The notes below the pieces were generated by a model. It was not told the DNA's origin and made no database searches. It worked only from the letters and a program-made list of their open reading frames with translations. From Blastopirellula sp. (GTDB lineage: Bacteria; Planctomycetota; Planctomycetia; Pirellulales; Pirellulaceae), in the NCBI GenBank assembly GCA_002733575.1, contig NVWB01000019.1:10010-57261 (forward strand): a DNA stretch of 47,252 bases, read 5' to 3'. The number at the start of each line of letters is the position of its first letter. The stretch's first letter is position 1. The position numbers and the translations under genes were made by a program. Shown one piece after another: positions 9,555 through 19,213 of this stretch.

Positions 9555-10560
9555 CTTCCTTGGTTGGAGTCACTTCCAGTATTTTGTCGATGATGTCGTC
9601 TTGCGAAATCCCTTCGCTTTCCGCGGCGAAGTTGACCACAATTCGGTGACGCAGCACAGGCTTAGCGAGTGCTTTGATGTCGTCGGTCGAAACGTGTGTT
9701 CTTCCGTAGAGCAGGGCTCTGGCTTTACCGCCGAGAATTAAAAACTGAACCGCACGAGGACCGGCTCCCCACGAGACCATTTCTTGCACAAAGTCAGGAA
9801 CGCCAGGTTCGCCTATTCTTGTTTGTCGAACTAGCGAGAGTGCGTAGCGAATCACGTGATCGGTAATCGGAACTTCGCGAACGATTTTTTGAAGTTCAAG
9901 TAGTTCTTCGCCTGAGAGTACTGCTTTTACTTTAGGCGGAGGCCCGCCGGTTGTCCTGCGGGCGATTTCAAACTCGTCGTCAAAGTTCGGGTACTTCACA
10001 TAAATCTTGAACATAAACCGATCTTGCTGCGCCTCGGGCAGCGGATAGGTTCCTTCTTGCTCAATCGGGTTTTGTGTGGCCAACACAAAAAATGGATCAG
10101 AGAGTTGATGTCGAACTCGGCCGACCGTGGTTTGGCGTTCTTGCATCGCTTCAAGCAATGCGGCCTGAGTTTTCGGTGGGGTTCGATTGATTTCGTCGGC
10201 GAGCACGATGTTCGAGAAAAGTGGACCTTCTAAGAACCGGAACTCGCGGGCTCCGGTGGTCTTGTTCTCTTCGATGATTTCCGTACCGGTGATATCGGCC
10301 GGCATTAAGTCAGGCGTAAACTGAATCCGGCTAAAGCTCAAATTCAACGCTTCAGAAAGCGTGCTGATCAACAGCGTTTTTGCCAAGCCTGGCACACCTT
10401 CTAACAGGCAGTGTCCACGGCTAATCAGGCAGATCAATAGTTCTTCAATCACTTCTGATTGTCCAACGATGATTTGCCCTAGCTGCTCTTGCAGTTTTTC
10501 TCTGGCATCGGCTATGCGTTGTACCGAAGTTGCATCAGGTTGAGTGGGATTATCCGACAT
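9508..10560 (-). CDS. MoxR-family AAA+ ATPase
   Basis: A 350-residue cytoplasmic ATPase. Walker A is GVPGLAKT (55-62), Walker B is IVLADEIN (118-125), the sensor-1 segment is VLATQNP (159-165) and the EAQQDRFMF segment follows (about 177-185), all typical of MoxR. It heads the six-gene minus-strand cluster whose other products carry VWA/MIDAS domains, the usual partners of MoxR ATPases. The start ATG at 10558-10560 has an AAGGA (complement of 10568-10572) at good spacing. MoxR proteins are taken to be chaperones that mature or insert metal-dependent or envelope complexes; the client here cannot be read from the sequence. Confidence 0.96.
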   Translation of the reverse strand: MSDNPTQPDATSVQRIADAREKLQEQLGQIIVGQSEVIEELLICLISRGHCLLEGVPGLAKTLLISTLSEALNLSFSRIQFTPDLMPADITGTEIIEENKTTGAREFRFLEGPLFSNIVLADEINRTPPKTQAALLEAMQERQTTVGRVRHQLSDPFFVLATQNPIEQEGTYPLPEAQQDRFMFKIYVKYPNFDDEFEIARRTTGGPPPKVKAVLSGEELLELQKIVREVPITDHVIRYALSLVRQTRIGEPGVPDFVQEMVSWGAGPRAVQFLILGGKARALLYGRTHVSTDDIKALAKPVLRHRIVVNFAAESEGISQDDIIDKILEVTPTKEDELTQDARFQKIFAS

Positions 10561-11000
10561 CGAAGATTCCTTTTCAGTGGTGAATCGGCAGGCGTTTTTT
10601 GTTGAGTGTATTGCTTGTTGAGTTGTATTGCTTGAGTGGTATTTATTAATGAGTGCTGTTGTTAGTTGAGGTTTGGTTCGTTAAGGAGCACTCTAATTCA
10701 GTCGTCTTCCAATTTAATTGACAGCGTTTAATAGGTAGAACTTATGGGATATAGCTCGAACAATCAAACTCTCGTATTAAATAGAACCATCTCGACTGGT
10801 TTTAGTTTCGTATAAATTCGAGGGGGAGTTCGTATTTTGAAGTAATCTTAGGTTGTAAAATAAATCTCCAGTTCCCGTTCACAGAACAAGGAGACGGGTG
10901 TTCGCCAAAGAGTACTTCAAGCGAACAGGATTCTATCAGTTGTAACTATTATAATCATAAATCATCGGCAGGTCGCCTCAAAATCAATGCAAGCGGGAAC
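10561..11000. other. Intergenic region upstream of moxR cluster (440 bp)
   Basis: No gene is supported here. It separates the end of the 1580-residue PQQ protein gene from the start of the MoxR gene, both on the minus strand, so it should hold the first gene's terminator and the cluster's promoter. I see a 6-bp inverted repeat GTTCGC/GCGAAC at 10900-10926 with a 15-nt loop, but no T-run typical of an intrinsic terminator, and AT-rich stretches near 10940-10960 with minus-strand TATAAT (10948-10953) but no matching -35 box. The promoter is not identified. Confidence 0.5.
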
Positions 11001-14000
11001 TTACGGTTCGGGAATCAGTGGAGTTTCATTGGCAGGCAAGGCTGGGACATGCTTAGGGTATTTAAATTCACGTTCAGTGCTTACTGGCGGGGCTGGAGCG
11101 GCAGGCGCAGTCTTAGGGCCATATTGAATGACCAGTTCACCATCTGCCAACTTCAATTTTACTTCATGACGATCTGGATCGCCTTCAAGCATAAAACCAG
11201 TACTAAACATGTCTAAATTATCTCGCAACAAGATTCGACCATCTCGCTTGTCGATCACCAGAACGGCAACGGCAACTTTGAGTTGAGGCGTTGGAGCATT
11301 ATTGCGGTTAAGTCTTGAAACAAACGCAATCACAGGCAACTCCGCAGGTTGCAGAGTTGTCCAAAGATAATTATTGGAGATCCTCTCAGGAGAACTCCAA
11401 ATCAACTCACCCGTGTTACGATCAAAGGAGTACATGTCACCGTTCACCATATTCTGGTTTCCATCGTTTGGAATACTACGGTAGGTGTCGCCTTTGGTAT
11501 CTTTGTCTTTGGGCCCATAAGTCAAAACTTGAAATTGATCCCGGCTCACCACCAACTTGATCTGCAAGAGATCATTGGAAGCTTCCAGTGGTGCCTCGAT
11601 CAAAGTTTTTCCATCAGGAATGTTGATCAGCTTAAATTTACCCGTAGGGGTCAGCAGCGCAATTTGTGTTTCGTCGAGTAGAGCCCCTTTGGTTCCATAC
11701 TCGGTTACGATGCTCCATAGTTTTTTGTTCTCGATGGGATCAAAACCGATCAGTTCAATTCCGTCATCGGTTTCGTCCCATGTAACTAAAGTCGTTCCCA
11801 GCGTAGTCCAAATTAGGTTGGAAGAAGGAACCGTGGTTTGCCCAAGGATTGCCCCATTATCTAAGCTGACAATCGTAGCATCTTCGGTCTTGCTTTCAGT
11901 ATCGCTATCGTTGTTGGGAGGAGGGATTACGACTAAGTAACGATCATCGGCCACTAGGGTACAGCCTTCGGCAAACCCGTCTCGCTCCCAGTGCGATTGA
12001 CCCGTGATCACGTCTTTGCAAATCAGACGATGCCCACGTTGAAAACATATCCCATGCCTGGAGACAGCACTCAGCCGCCCTATCGGTTTCCCGGTGACGG
12101 TATCATACGCCAAGTGACGTTGTTCTCCGAAAGGATTGTCGGAATTGATAATCTCGTTGACTTTTGTAGCGCGAGAAGGCGCACCAGGCATCTCCAGTTT
12201 GAGTTTTTCCTGCCAAAGCAATCGCTCGCGAGTATCATTGACCGGCAGGTTGAATGCATCGAAAGCTTGAACTTCACTTCCAAGAGAGAGTACCAGCAAG
12301 TGACCCATTCTCTCGACAAAAGCGGTCCCTACTTGTGGACTGTAAATGCTGGCACCATTCACGGTGCTAAATGGAATCCGAATACGTTCCTCTCCATAGG
12401 GATTGAGGACTCGAATATGATTGGTCTCTAGGTCTAACTGCAATTTCTCTCGCAAAGAATCGACCTGATTGCGATAGTTGATCGGTATCGGATGATCAAC
12501 ATGCTGAAAGAGAGAGGTACCATAGGGCGCTTTTGAAATTGCCGCCTGGGTGTAAGGCCAAACGGGCTGATTGCGGATGACTTTACTGGCTGAATTATTG
12601 GTAATCAATAAGGCCGCAAGTTGCTTGCCTGTACGCCCATTGGCACATTTAATATCACGAAATTCTGTCGCCAATAATCGATAATAAATGGCCGCATCGT
12701 GTGGCTGCCCTAAGTACGTCAACATTTGGGCAAGTTTTGCGGTAGCCTGACCCGCGATCAAAGGCTCTTCTTTTAGTACCACCAACGAATTCAGTAGTAA
12801 TTCGGCTTCTAAGTATTTCGACTTTTTGATCAACTGTGTAGCAAGCCGAAGTCGTAAAGCATGCGTAATCGCAAACGAATCAAATCTCGCAACAAAACGT
12901 CGCATCTGGTCAATGGCTGCGGCCTCGCCGGAGTCACCATCGAGGGCTGCATCTTGCTCTTGCAGGATGTTTTCAAGTTGAGTCTCCATCCAAGCCACGG
13001 TTTCAGTATCGGCCTTGTCTCTTAAATCAATCAAGTTACCACGCACCCAACGATTTCGATCAACGGTAAGTTTATTGCCATCGAGGACCAGAGATTGTAG
13101 GTGAGGCTTGTCTCCAAAGAATTCTTCTTGCTGATCAAGGAAGTGCAAATAAGCTTCAAATGCTTTTCTGATCTCGTTTCGTTGGTGATAGCCGACTGCG
13201 ATGAGACGAGTTAGCTCAAGACGGTCCTGTGGAAGATCAATGTACAGTTCAAGCTCAGCTATCACACCTTCATACTCAGTATAATTTTCTTGAAGCGCGA
13301 TCAAAGCTGTTTTGATGAATACTTCTAATGTTTCATCCGCACGTTGAGCCTCGATTGATTTACGCAGGACGACTAATGCTTCAGACGATTTTCCATCGTG
13401 TACCAGCAGCTTTCCATAATCGCGTAACGCATCGGGATCATTCGGATTATCGGCAAGGCGAATCTGAACTTCATCTCTTAAAGCATCGATCTGTTTAAAC
13501 GAAGAAACATAATTTACGCCCTGCGAGATCACATATTTGTCATGGCAAACTAAATTCCCTAACACACTTTGAGTCTCGATGGGAGCAGCAAATTCACCCG
13601 TCGTCAAATCGATTTTGAGAACAGTTTTTGCGGTGGTAGGTAAAAAGTATGAGTTACCACTTCGAAAGCCACGCCCACTGACCATTGCTTCTAGAGGGTA
13701 AATATTCTCTGGTGTATCCCAACTAGCTTCCCCTGTTTCTAAATCAACCGCAGTCACCGAACCACTGTTGACGATCAAGACAGAATCATTGTGAACCACA
13801 CCCAGATACAGCCCGTCATCACGATCTTTTTTCCAGATTGTTTTGCCCGTGGTTAGGTCCAGACATATAAGTTCATCCGTTTCAGGCGGAGTCAGCAGCA
13901 CTCGATCTTTTTCAATCGTGGCAGACGCATCGTACCAGCGAGCTCCGATTTTAGAAGCTTGCGGTTTGGTAGGATATCTGCCAATACGTGAATTGGTGTA

Positions 14001-15743
14001 ACGACGATTGAGCACTTTGTACTGAGTGCCCCAAAGCAGAGATCGATTGAAAACATCAACAGCAACCACGACGCCAACATTGGTTGGGCAAATCAAGATA
14101 CCATCGCTATAAGAAGGAGATGCACCAAACGTGTGACGCATGGGATCAACGGCTTGCGAATTTTGGTCAACCTGGACCAACTGTTGAGACCATTGGATCG
14201 ATCCATCTTCGCTGCTGAGGACCACTAACCGGATTTCGCCGTTGATCTCTACCAAGCAATAAAGTGAATTCTCTAACGCCAGGGGGGCTCCCAAAAATCG
14301 GGCTTCGCGTAGACCATTATCGATTCCGATACTAGAGACCCAAACCGTGGAGCCTTGGCGACGAAGATCAAGACAACGAAGTTGATTGGGGGGTGCCGAA
14401 CTGGAAGATCGAAAAAGGGGCATATTGTTGAAACCAGAGCTTGTCGCCCGATCCGCATCTTCGATGAGGAAAATACGGTCTCCGTCAGAAGTAAATTGCC
14501 CGTAGGAACCATCGGACCAGATTTTCTGCTGCACTTTTGCCAAATCTTCTTTACTGATTTCGATAGCACTAGCGCTTGCACTAGAGTCTTGTGAGCCAGC
14601 CGGATATTGCCAGATCGACACCCCTGATTCAATGTCAACTCCTATCAAATGCCAAGGAGTTCGGAATAAGACTTGCTCTTCAACAATTAGCGGTTGCAGC
14701 ATCGGCAATGCGGCCGTTCCGCTTTCGATATATTGTTGCGTCGCTTTTTCAACTGCATCCACTTCATAAATATCGCGGGCAAGTATCGTGTGCCAATTTA
14801 AGCCACGCAGCGGTTCGCTCCCTTGGCTTTCCGCATTGCGGGTTGCGCTGCCCCGATACATGACCCACTGACTGGGGATCGATACATCGAGAGACGATGG
14901 TACACCCACAAGGTTTTCAATCCACTTCAATGGATCTTCTGCTTCGGCAAATAATTTTGTCTCGGTCTCGCCTAGAATAATTTTTGCATCGGGAGATCGT
15001 TTCTTGAATTCCACTAAGGTCTCAACCGCTTTGCCCGTCATGTCTCCTTGATACCAAGCGAGTGCAAGTAACAACGAGACTTCAGTTTCGTATTGTTGAA
15101 AGCGAGTGCCATTGGTGAACAAAGGCTGAAGTCGCATGGCTGCTGCCAGAGGCTGCCCTCGATCAAGATGGTAGCGGCTCAACAAGATCGTTGCTTCGTG
15201 ACCTGCTTGGGTATGAAAATAAAACCGTGAAACATCGGCCAATAAACTGATGTCTCGTTGCTTAACTGCCTGTTCCAATTTGGCCTGGGCAATCGCGCTG
15301 TAGAGCAAGTCATACGCTTCAAGACCATTCTTAGGCATCTGGCCCAACAGCTTGAGTGCCGATTGCTTTAGACTGCCACTGGTAGTGCCACCAATCTTCG
15401 GGTTATTAAAATAATCTTCAATCTCACTTGAATTAAGCACTTCACCGAACAGCTCTACGGCGTCTGTCCAACGCTCATCTTCAATCGCCTCATCGGCCTT
15501 TTGAAAAATTCGCTTCACCTCGCGGGGTGCTTCGAGGATGACTCCCACCTCACCTGAACCGCTCGGACGAGTTGCGCCAAATTGAGCGTAGCACTGGTTG
15601 GAAAATAGAACGAGCGAGAGAATTGAGAACAACAGCAAGAACGAAAATCGACCTGCTTGAGAGACTCGCTGCGAAGATCGAATTGGTCGCGGCGCAGGCA
15701 AATAGACCTGAAGCTGGGCCACTAGTAATTCGAGGTCGAGCAT
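11001..15743 (-). CDS. Large secreted PQQ-propeller / TPR protein
   Basis: A 1580-residue protein. After a long N-terminal leader a signal segment spans about 31-53 (FSFLLLFSILSLVLFSNQCYA), so it is exported. A TPR-like helical part (about 65-260) is followed by a first beta-propeller with PQQ/BamB-like repeats (GVDIESGVSIWQYP, LDLTTGKTIWKKD, VDLETGEASWDTP; roughly 330-760), a second TPR/helical region (about 765-1070) and a second propeller (about 1120-1540, e.g. FDRNTGELIWSSP). The C-terminus is proline-rich. GGGAG lies 8 nt before the ATG at 15743, supporting this start. It stands alone on the minus strand, divergent from the HU gene. Similar PQQ-like proteins often act as protein scaffolds rather than quinoprotein enzymes; no enzyme function is evident. 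Confidence 0.88.
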   Translation of the reverse strand: MLDLELLVAQLQVYLPAPRPIRSSQRVSQAGRFSFLLLFSILSLVLFSNQCYAQFGATRPSGSGEVGVILEAPREVKRIFQKADEAIEDERWTDAVELFGEVLNSSEIEDYFNNPKIGGTTSGSLKQSALKLLGQMPKNGLEAYDLLYSAIAQAKLEQAVKQRDISLLADVSRFYFHTQAGHEATILLSRYHLDRGQPLAAAMRLQPLFTNGTRFQQYETEVSLLLALAWYQGDMTGKAVETLVEFKKRSPDAKIILGETETKLFAEAEDPLKWIENLVGVPSSLDVSIPSQWVMYRGSATRNAESQGSEPLRGLNWHTILARDIYEVDAVEKATQQYIESGTAALPMLQPLIVEEQVLFRTPWHLIGVDIESGVSIWQYPAGSQDSSASASAIEISKEDLAKVQQKIWSDGSYGQFTSDGDRIFLIEDADRATSSGFNNMPLFRSSSSAPPNQLRCLDLRRQGSTVWVSSIGIDNGLREARFLGAPLALENSLYCLVEINGEIRLVVLSSEDGSIQWSQQLVQVDQNSQAVDPMRHTFGASPSYSDGILICPTNVGVVVAVDVFNRSLLWGTQYKVLNRRYTNSRIGRYPTKPQASKIGARWYDASATIEKDRVLLTPPETDELICLDLTTGKTIWKKDRDDGLYLGVVHNDSVLIVNSGSVTAVDLETGEASWDTPENIYPLEAMVSGRGFRSGNSYFLPTTAKTVLKIDLTTGEFAAPIETQSVLGNLVCHDKYVISQGVNYVSSFKQIDALRDEVQIRLADNPNDPDALRDYGKLLVHDGKSSEALVVLRKSIEAQRADETLEVFIKTALIALQENYTEYEGVIAELELYIDLPQDRLELTRLIAVGYHQRNEIRKAFEAYLHFLDQQEEFFGDKPHLQSLVLDGNKLTVDRNRWVRGNLIDLRDKADTETVAWMETQLENILQEQDAALDGDSGEAAAIDQMRRFVARFDSFAITHALRLRLATQLIKKSKYLEAELLLNSLVVLKEEPLIAGQATAKLAQMLTYLGQPHDAAIYYRLLATEFRDIKCANGRTGKQLAALLITNNSASKVIRNQPVWPYTQAAISKAPYGTSLFQHVDHPIPINYRNQVDSLREKLQLDLETNHIRVLNPYGEERIRIPFSTVNGASIYSPQVGTAFVERMGHLLVLSLGSEVQAFDAFNLPVNDTRERLLWQEKLKLEMPGAPSRATKVNEIINSDNPFGEQRHLAYDTVTGKPIGRLSAVSRHGICFQRGHRLICKDVITGQSHWERDGFAEGCTLVADDRYLVVIPPPNNDSDTESKTEDATIVSLDNGAILGQTTVPSSNLIWTTLGTTLVTWDETDDGIELIGFDPIENKKLWSIVTEYGTKGALLDETQIALLTPTGKFKLINIPDGKTLIEAPLEASNDLLQIKLVVSRDQFQVLTYGPKDKDTKGDTYRSIPNDGNQNMVNGDMYSFDRNTGELIWSSPERISNNYLWTTLQPAELPVIAFVSRLNRNNAPTPQLKVAVAVLVIDKRDGRILLRDNLDMFSTGFMLEGDPDRHEVKLKLADGELVIQYGPKTAPAAPAPPVSTEREFKYPKHVPALPANETPLIPEP

Positions 15744-16242
15744 TTTATTTTCTCCCGAGGCTTCGGTTTAATCGTTCGTCGAAATCCAAATTGATTCCGA
15801 ATTCATTAGTCACTTCAATTTGCCGTAAAGTACATCTCTCTATCACTTTACGATATTTGTGCGAGGATTGCCAACAGATATCGACAAGTTCTCGATAGTT
15901 CATGATAGGTAATCTGCGAAACGGATACTAGTTATTCCATTCCAGCAGATAAATACAACTATACAACCTTAAAACCTATTTTAGCAGTCCAATCTGCTCT
16001 GTACTCTCTGGCTTTTCAACAATTTCACGAAAGAAAAGGCCGCTGAACAGGGGCCAAATCACAGCATCAAGAGCCGATTTAAGCTTTTTCAACGCCCATT
16101 TTGACCCAAAATCGAACAGGCCCGCTGTAGAAAAGACGCCTTTGGAAGCTAGAAAAGCTTGGAAATCTCTGACTATTTGGCAAGAAAAAGACCTATTTCG
16201 GGTTATTTCGGCCTTTTTCCCCCTGTTATGGGCAACTTAGAC

Positions 16243-16270
16243 TTGAAAATCCCCCACGAAACTTTTTAAT
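16243..16270 (+). promoter_or_regulatory. Candidate sigma-70-type promoter of HU gene
   Basis: TTGAAA at 16243-16248 and TTTAAT at 16265-16270 are separated by 16 bp and lie about 76 bp before the HU start codon. The match is moderate; the assignment is an inference. Confidence 0.4.
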
Positions 16271-16327
16271 CAACGCATCGTTGCTAATTGCAGATAGATA
16301 AGATTTTTCCACCTCAGGATCGCCTCA

Positions 16328-16335
16328 CAAGGAGG
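16328..16335 (+). promoter_or_regulatory. Strong Shine-Dalgarno of HU gene
   Basis: An AAGGAGGG-like stretch ends 10 nt before the ATG at 16346. It is one of the best ribosome-binding sites in the window, fitting an abundant protein, and fixes the start. Confidence 0.8.
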
Positions 16336-16345
16336 GTTACACCAC

Positions 16346-16678
16346 ATGGCTAAGAAAACCGCTGCCGTAAAAAAAGCTCCAACTAAGACCGAAATTCTTA
16401 ACGGAATCGTCGAAGAGACTGGCCTAGCCAAGAAAGATGTTGCTGCTGTGCTTGATGCACTATCAGTACAAATCGGCAATGCACTAGGCAAAAATGGACC
16501 TGGAGCCATTGCTATCCCTGGCTTAGTCAAAATCGAAAAGAAGAAAGTTCCTGCTCGTCCAGCTAAGAAAGGCGTTCCTAACCCGTTTCGTCCTGGCGAA
16601 TTGATGGACGTAGCTGCTAAACCTGCCAGCGTTAAAATCAAGGTTCGTGCTTTGAAAAACCTGAAAGACATGGTTTAA
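16346..16678 (+). CDS. HU/IHF-family histone-like DNA-binding protein
   Basis: A 110-residue basic protein. After a lysine/alanine-rich N-terminal extension (KKTAAVKKAPTK) comes the helical HU dimerisation part (TEILNGIVEETGLAKKDVAAVLDAL), then a beta-region with the DNA-binding arm (RPAKKGVPNPFRPGE, about 74-88). The arm differs from the classical GRNPxTG sequence, but the proline needed to kink DNA is present. It should bind and bend DNA as a nucleoid protein. The gene has its own promoter candidate, a strong ribosome-binding site and a strong terminator, so it is probably a highly expressed single-gene unit. A 133-codon frame on the opposite strand is only a shadow. Confidence 0.92.
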   Translation: MAKKTAAVKKAPTKTEILNGIVEETGLAKKDVAAVLDALSVQIGNALGKNGPGAIAIPGLVKIEKKKVPARPAKKGVPNPFRPGELMDVAAKPASVKIKVRALKNLKDMV

Positions 16679-16748
16679 GCCCTTTGGTTTAAACAACTTA
16701 CAGACAACTGAGACCCTGTTTTCTCAGTGATCTGTTTGCAGATAAATT

Positions 16749-16803
16749 AAAACCGCTGGTGGTAAGTATCGAGACTGATACGTGCCACCAAGCGGTTTTT
16801 TTA
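16749..16803 (+). terminator. Rho-independent terminator after HU gene
   Basis: A long hairpin: the arm AAAACCGCT-GGTGG pairs with CCACC-A-AGCGGTTTT, with a second small stem GTATC/GATAC inside the loop, followed by a run of seven or more T. A smaller hairpin CTGAGA/TCTCAG precedes it near 16709-16728. Confidence 0.85.
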
Positions 16804-16879
16804 TGCTAGTTTTTTATGCTAGACTGGCCTTGTTCCACCTTCCCTGCCCCCTTCGCTCTCTTGCCTTGAATTGAATCCT

Positions 16880-18025
16880 ATGATCGACTCCCGCTACTCG
16901 CTACTCGCTTTGCTGTTTGCTGTTGTTGGCATCTATGCCGCTGAAGCTCAGAAATCGGCCCCTTCCTCGCACTTTGTCTACAACGACAACTTTGCTGCTG
17001 ATATTATTATCAACCAGGTCAGAGTGCCCAAAGCTGGCGAAGCGATGTATACCTATTACGAAACGCTCGGCTGGCGTGGCAAAGGAGGCGGATACGCGGG
17101 CATACAAGCGCATCCCAAGGCACACAACTTCATCTTCTCGATCTGGGACCACAAGCAGCACACCGCCCCCATCAAGGCCGTGCATCATGGCCCTGGTACG
17201 TTGACCGAAAAATTTGGCGGAGAAGGTACTGGCCTGAAATCATGGAACTTTGAGCTCGGCTGGTCAACCGATGTTTGGTACACCTTGGTTACACGTAACT
17301 GGGCCGTCGATGATCACACCTTCTATGGTTTTTGGGTACAAGCGGGCGATACAAAAAAATGGACCCACATGGTCACCATGGATGTGGCCGCAGCCAAAGC
17401 ACCGTTTGAAGGTGGCACCGACAACTTCATCGAAGACTGGCTCAACACCGGAGTCAACGCCCGAGAGACCCATCTGCGAGGCGGTTGGAAACGCAAGCTA
17501 GATGGATCTTGGTTCGCATCGACCGGCGGCCGCTACTCAGTCAACTCCTGGGATCTAGTGCAGGGCAAACGTTCTTATGACTACCGAACCAACTGGAACG
17601 GCGGCGTCAAACGCGACGACACCGGAGAATTTTACTTCATGACCAGCGGCGGTGCCGACACAAAACCGACAGCCAGTAACCCCTCGAAACATGAAATCAA
17701 ACGCACCGAAACCGAACCGCAGTTTGAGAAACTAAAGATCAAAGAACTCAAAATCACAAAGAACTCGGCCAAGCAGCTATCCGTTTCGTGGAGCAACGAC
17801 GAAACCACGTTGCCGCAGTTTGCGTATCAAATCAGTATCTTTGAAAACCCTAATGCGAATGGCAAGCCAGTTCTCTCAACCAAAAACACAACACCCCATG
17901 CCAGAACCGAAACGCTTGACATTTCAGGCTTAAAGCCCGGTAAAAAGTACTATTTGGTCTTGGTTTGCACCGATATTTTGGATCGAAAATCGGAATCCAA
18001 GATAGTTCCATTGCAATTGAAATAA
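16880..18025 (+). CDS. Secreted DUF3472 protein with C-terminal fibronectin-like domain
   Basis: A 381-residue protein from ATG 16880; an in-frame TTG at 16871 is possible but less likely. Residues 1-18 form a signal peptide (SLLALLFAVVGIYAAEA). The main part (about 25-270) matches the DUF3472 pattern: YYETLGWRGKGGGYAGIQAHPKAHNFIFSIWD, then FGGEGTGLKSW and FYGFWVQAGDTKKWTHM. The final 95 residues look like an FN3/Ig-type beta-sandwich (SGLKPGKKYYLVL). DUF3472 proteins are exported and often occur near carbohydrate-active enzymes; the biochemical role is unknown. It follows the HU terminator and precedes a palindromic repeat, so it is probably transcribed alone. Confidence 0.88.
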   Translation: MIDSRYSLLALLFAVVGIYAAEAQKSAPSSHFVYNDNFAADIIINQVRVPKAGEAMYTYYETLGWRGKGGGYAGIQAHPKAHNFIFSIWDHKQHTAPIKAVHHGPGTLTEKFGGEGTGLKSWNFELGWSTDVWYTLVTRNWAVDDHTFYGFWVQAGDTKKWTHMVTMDVAAAKAPFEGGTDNFIEDWLNTGVNARETHLRGGWKRKLDGSWFASTGGRYSVNSWDLVQGKRSYDYRTNWNGGVKRDDTGEFYFMTSGGADTKPTASNPSKHEIKRTETEPQFEKLKIKELKITKNSAKQLSVSWSNDETTLPQFAYQISIFENPNANGKPVLSTKNTTPHARTETLDISGLKPGKKYYLVLVCTDILDRKSESKIVPLQLK

Positions 18026-18034
18026 TCAACTTTT

Positions 18035-18080
18035 CGTAGGGTGGCCTGCTTGTCAGCCGCCTGTTTATCGATCTTATTTC
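18035..18080 (+). repeat. Palindromic dispersed repeat, copy A
   Basis: Begins CGTAGGGTGG and ends CAGCCGCCTGTTTATCGAT. It matches the right two-thirds of a second copy at 22141-22191, allowing small gaps. The core folds as a hairpin (GGTGGC against GCCGCC). It lies in the gap between the DUF3472 gene and the next gene. Confidence 0.7.
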
Positions 18081-18143
18081 ATTAAAAGCGAAGGCGTTCA
18101 GAACAATAGTACAGCGGCACTTCTATTTCTGAAGAGTATTAAT

Positions 18144-19040
18144 ATGTTTAAATTATCGTGTTGTTTATTCGTTTTTCTGTCTCTTGCTACTCTGCAAGTT
18201 CAAGCAGAGGACAAATTAGGAGAAGCAGAACTAAAAATATTCTGGAAATCTATCTTAGAAAAAAAAATCGATGACGATTCTCTCACTATTCCAGAGAGGA
18301 TGTCATTTGAAGCTTCCATTGCATTTGAGGACTACTTGAAAAACCGTAGCCTGCAAAACAAAAGATTTTTATTCAAGTATTTCGTTGATCAATTTGGTGA
18401 ACATGGTCCTGACGCTGATTTCAAATGGATGATGGCTTGGCCTGATGGCACTCTACCTTCTGTGGGTTATAAAAGTTATTCCCCACTGAAAGAAAAACCG
18501 TTACTTAATGACCCTGCTTTCATTAATCAGTCGGGACATGAATACCTCTGTGAGTTTATCGTCAAAAGAGCTGAGATCGATAATAAGTTTCTCAAGCGGT
18601 ATTATGAAATGACGATTTGGAATCCATTGCTTTTTGGTTTTGTAGACCGCCCATCAAGTAGTATTCCAATGCTTTCTGTCTCGTTTAGAAAGATCCACGA
18701 GAGGTGCACGACTAACCTAAATCACCTAGAATGGAGTTACATTAGGAGCTACGTTTTGCTCACTTATGCATTTGGGAGAGAAGATCTACTTCAAGAGAAT
18801 CTTGATAAATCTTATAAAGAGAGATTTGAGATTTTTCATAAATGGTTTCAAGAGAATCAACCCTACTTTAAAGCAGACAATAAACGCTATCGCTGGGTAC
18901 TTGATGAAGAGGCAAAGCAAAATAAAAAAGTGCTTAATAAATCGAACGGACTTCCAAAATTAGTCCCTCCTAAGAAACCTTTTTCTAATTGGAAACACGG
19001 TGATCTTCCTGCGAATTTTCCAATTAAGTTTATGTTCTAA
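18144..19040 (+). CDS. Secreted protein of unknown family
   Basis: A 298-residue protein starting at ATG 18144 with a GAAGAG-type ribosome-binding site just upstream. Residues 1-21 are a clear signal peptide (MFKLSCCLFVFLSLATLQVQA). The mature part is helical, rich in aromatic and charged residues, with no motif I recognise; the last 40 residues are lysine- and proline-rich (KLVPPKKPFSNWK). The gene is visibly more AT-rich than its neighbours, which may mean it was acquired, though no mobile gene is nearby. It sits between palindromic repeat copy A and a choice-of-anchor protein gene. No function is proposed. Confidence 0.75.
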   Translation: MFKLSCCLFVFLSLATLQVQAEDKLGEAELKIFWKSILEKKIDDDSLTIPERMSFEASIAFEDYLKNRSLQNKRFLFKYFVDQFGEHGPDADFKWMMAWPDGTLPSVGYKSYSPLKEKPLLNDPAFINQSGHEYLCEFIVKRAEIDNKFLKRYYEMTIWNPLLFGFVDRPSSSIPMLSVSFRKIHERCTTNLNHLEWSYIRSYVLLTYAFGREDLLQENLDKSYKERFEIFHKWFQENQPYFKADNKRYRWVLDEEAKQNKKVLNKSNGLPKLVPPKKPFSNWKHGDLPANFPIKFMF

Positions 19041-19213
19041 ATCCTGTAGAACAAGCTGCCCCATTAGCAAGCCACCTAATGCCACTTTTTCACTTTTTCG
19101 CAATTTCCATAAAACGATCCCCCCTGCTCTCTCGTCTTACCAATACCAGTGCGTGAAACGCTGTACTTGCGTATCTGAGTAGGCTCCTACCTTTCGTGGA
19201 AAGAACATGTCTG

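Larger units (their letters stand above)
15744..16345. other. Divergent intergenic region between PQQ-protein and HU genes (602 bp)
   Basis: No gene of its own is supported. It carries the ribosome-binding site and presumably the promoter of the minus-strand PQQ gene at its left end, and the promoter and ribosome-binding site of the HU gene at its right end (annotated separately). The middle (about 15900-16200) is AT-rich without a clear repeat, RNA gene or conserved open frame. Confidence 0.5.

Noticed and set aside
11001..15743. Annotation as BamB outer-membrane assembly factor
   Set aside because: It has PQQ-like repeats but is about four times longer, has two propellers and TPR regions, and no Bam neighbours.
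16270..16671. 133-codon frame antisense to the HU gene
   Set aside because: HU is a clear family member with a strong ribosome-binding site and terminator; the antisense frame has no such signals.
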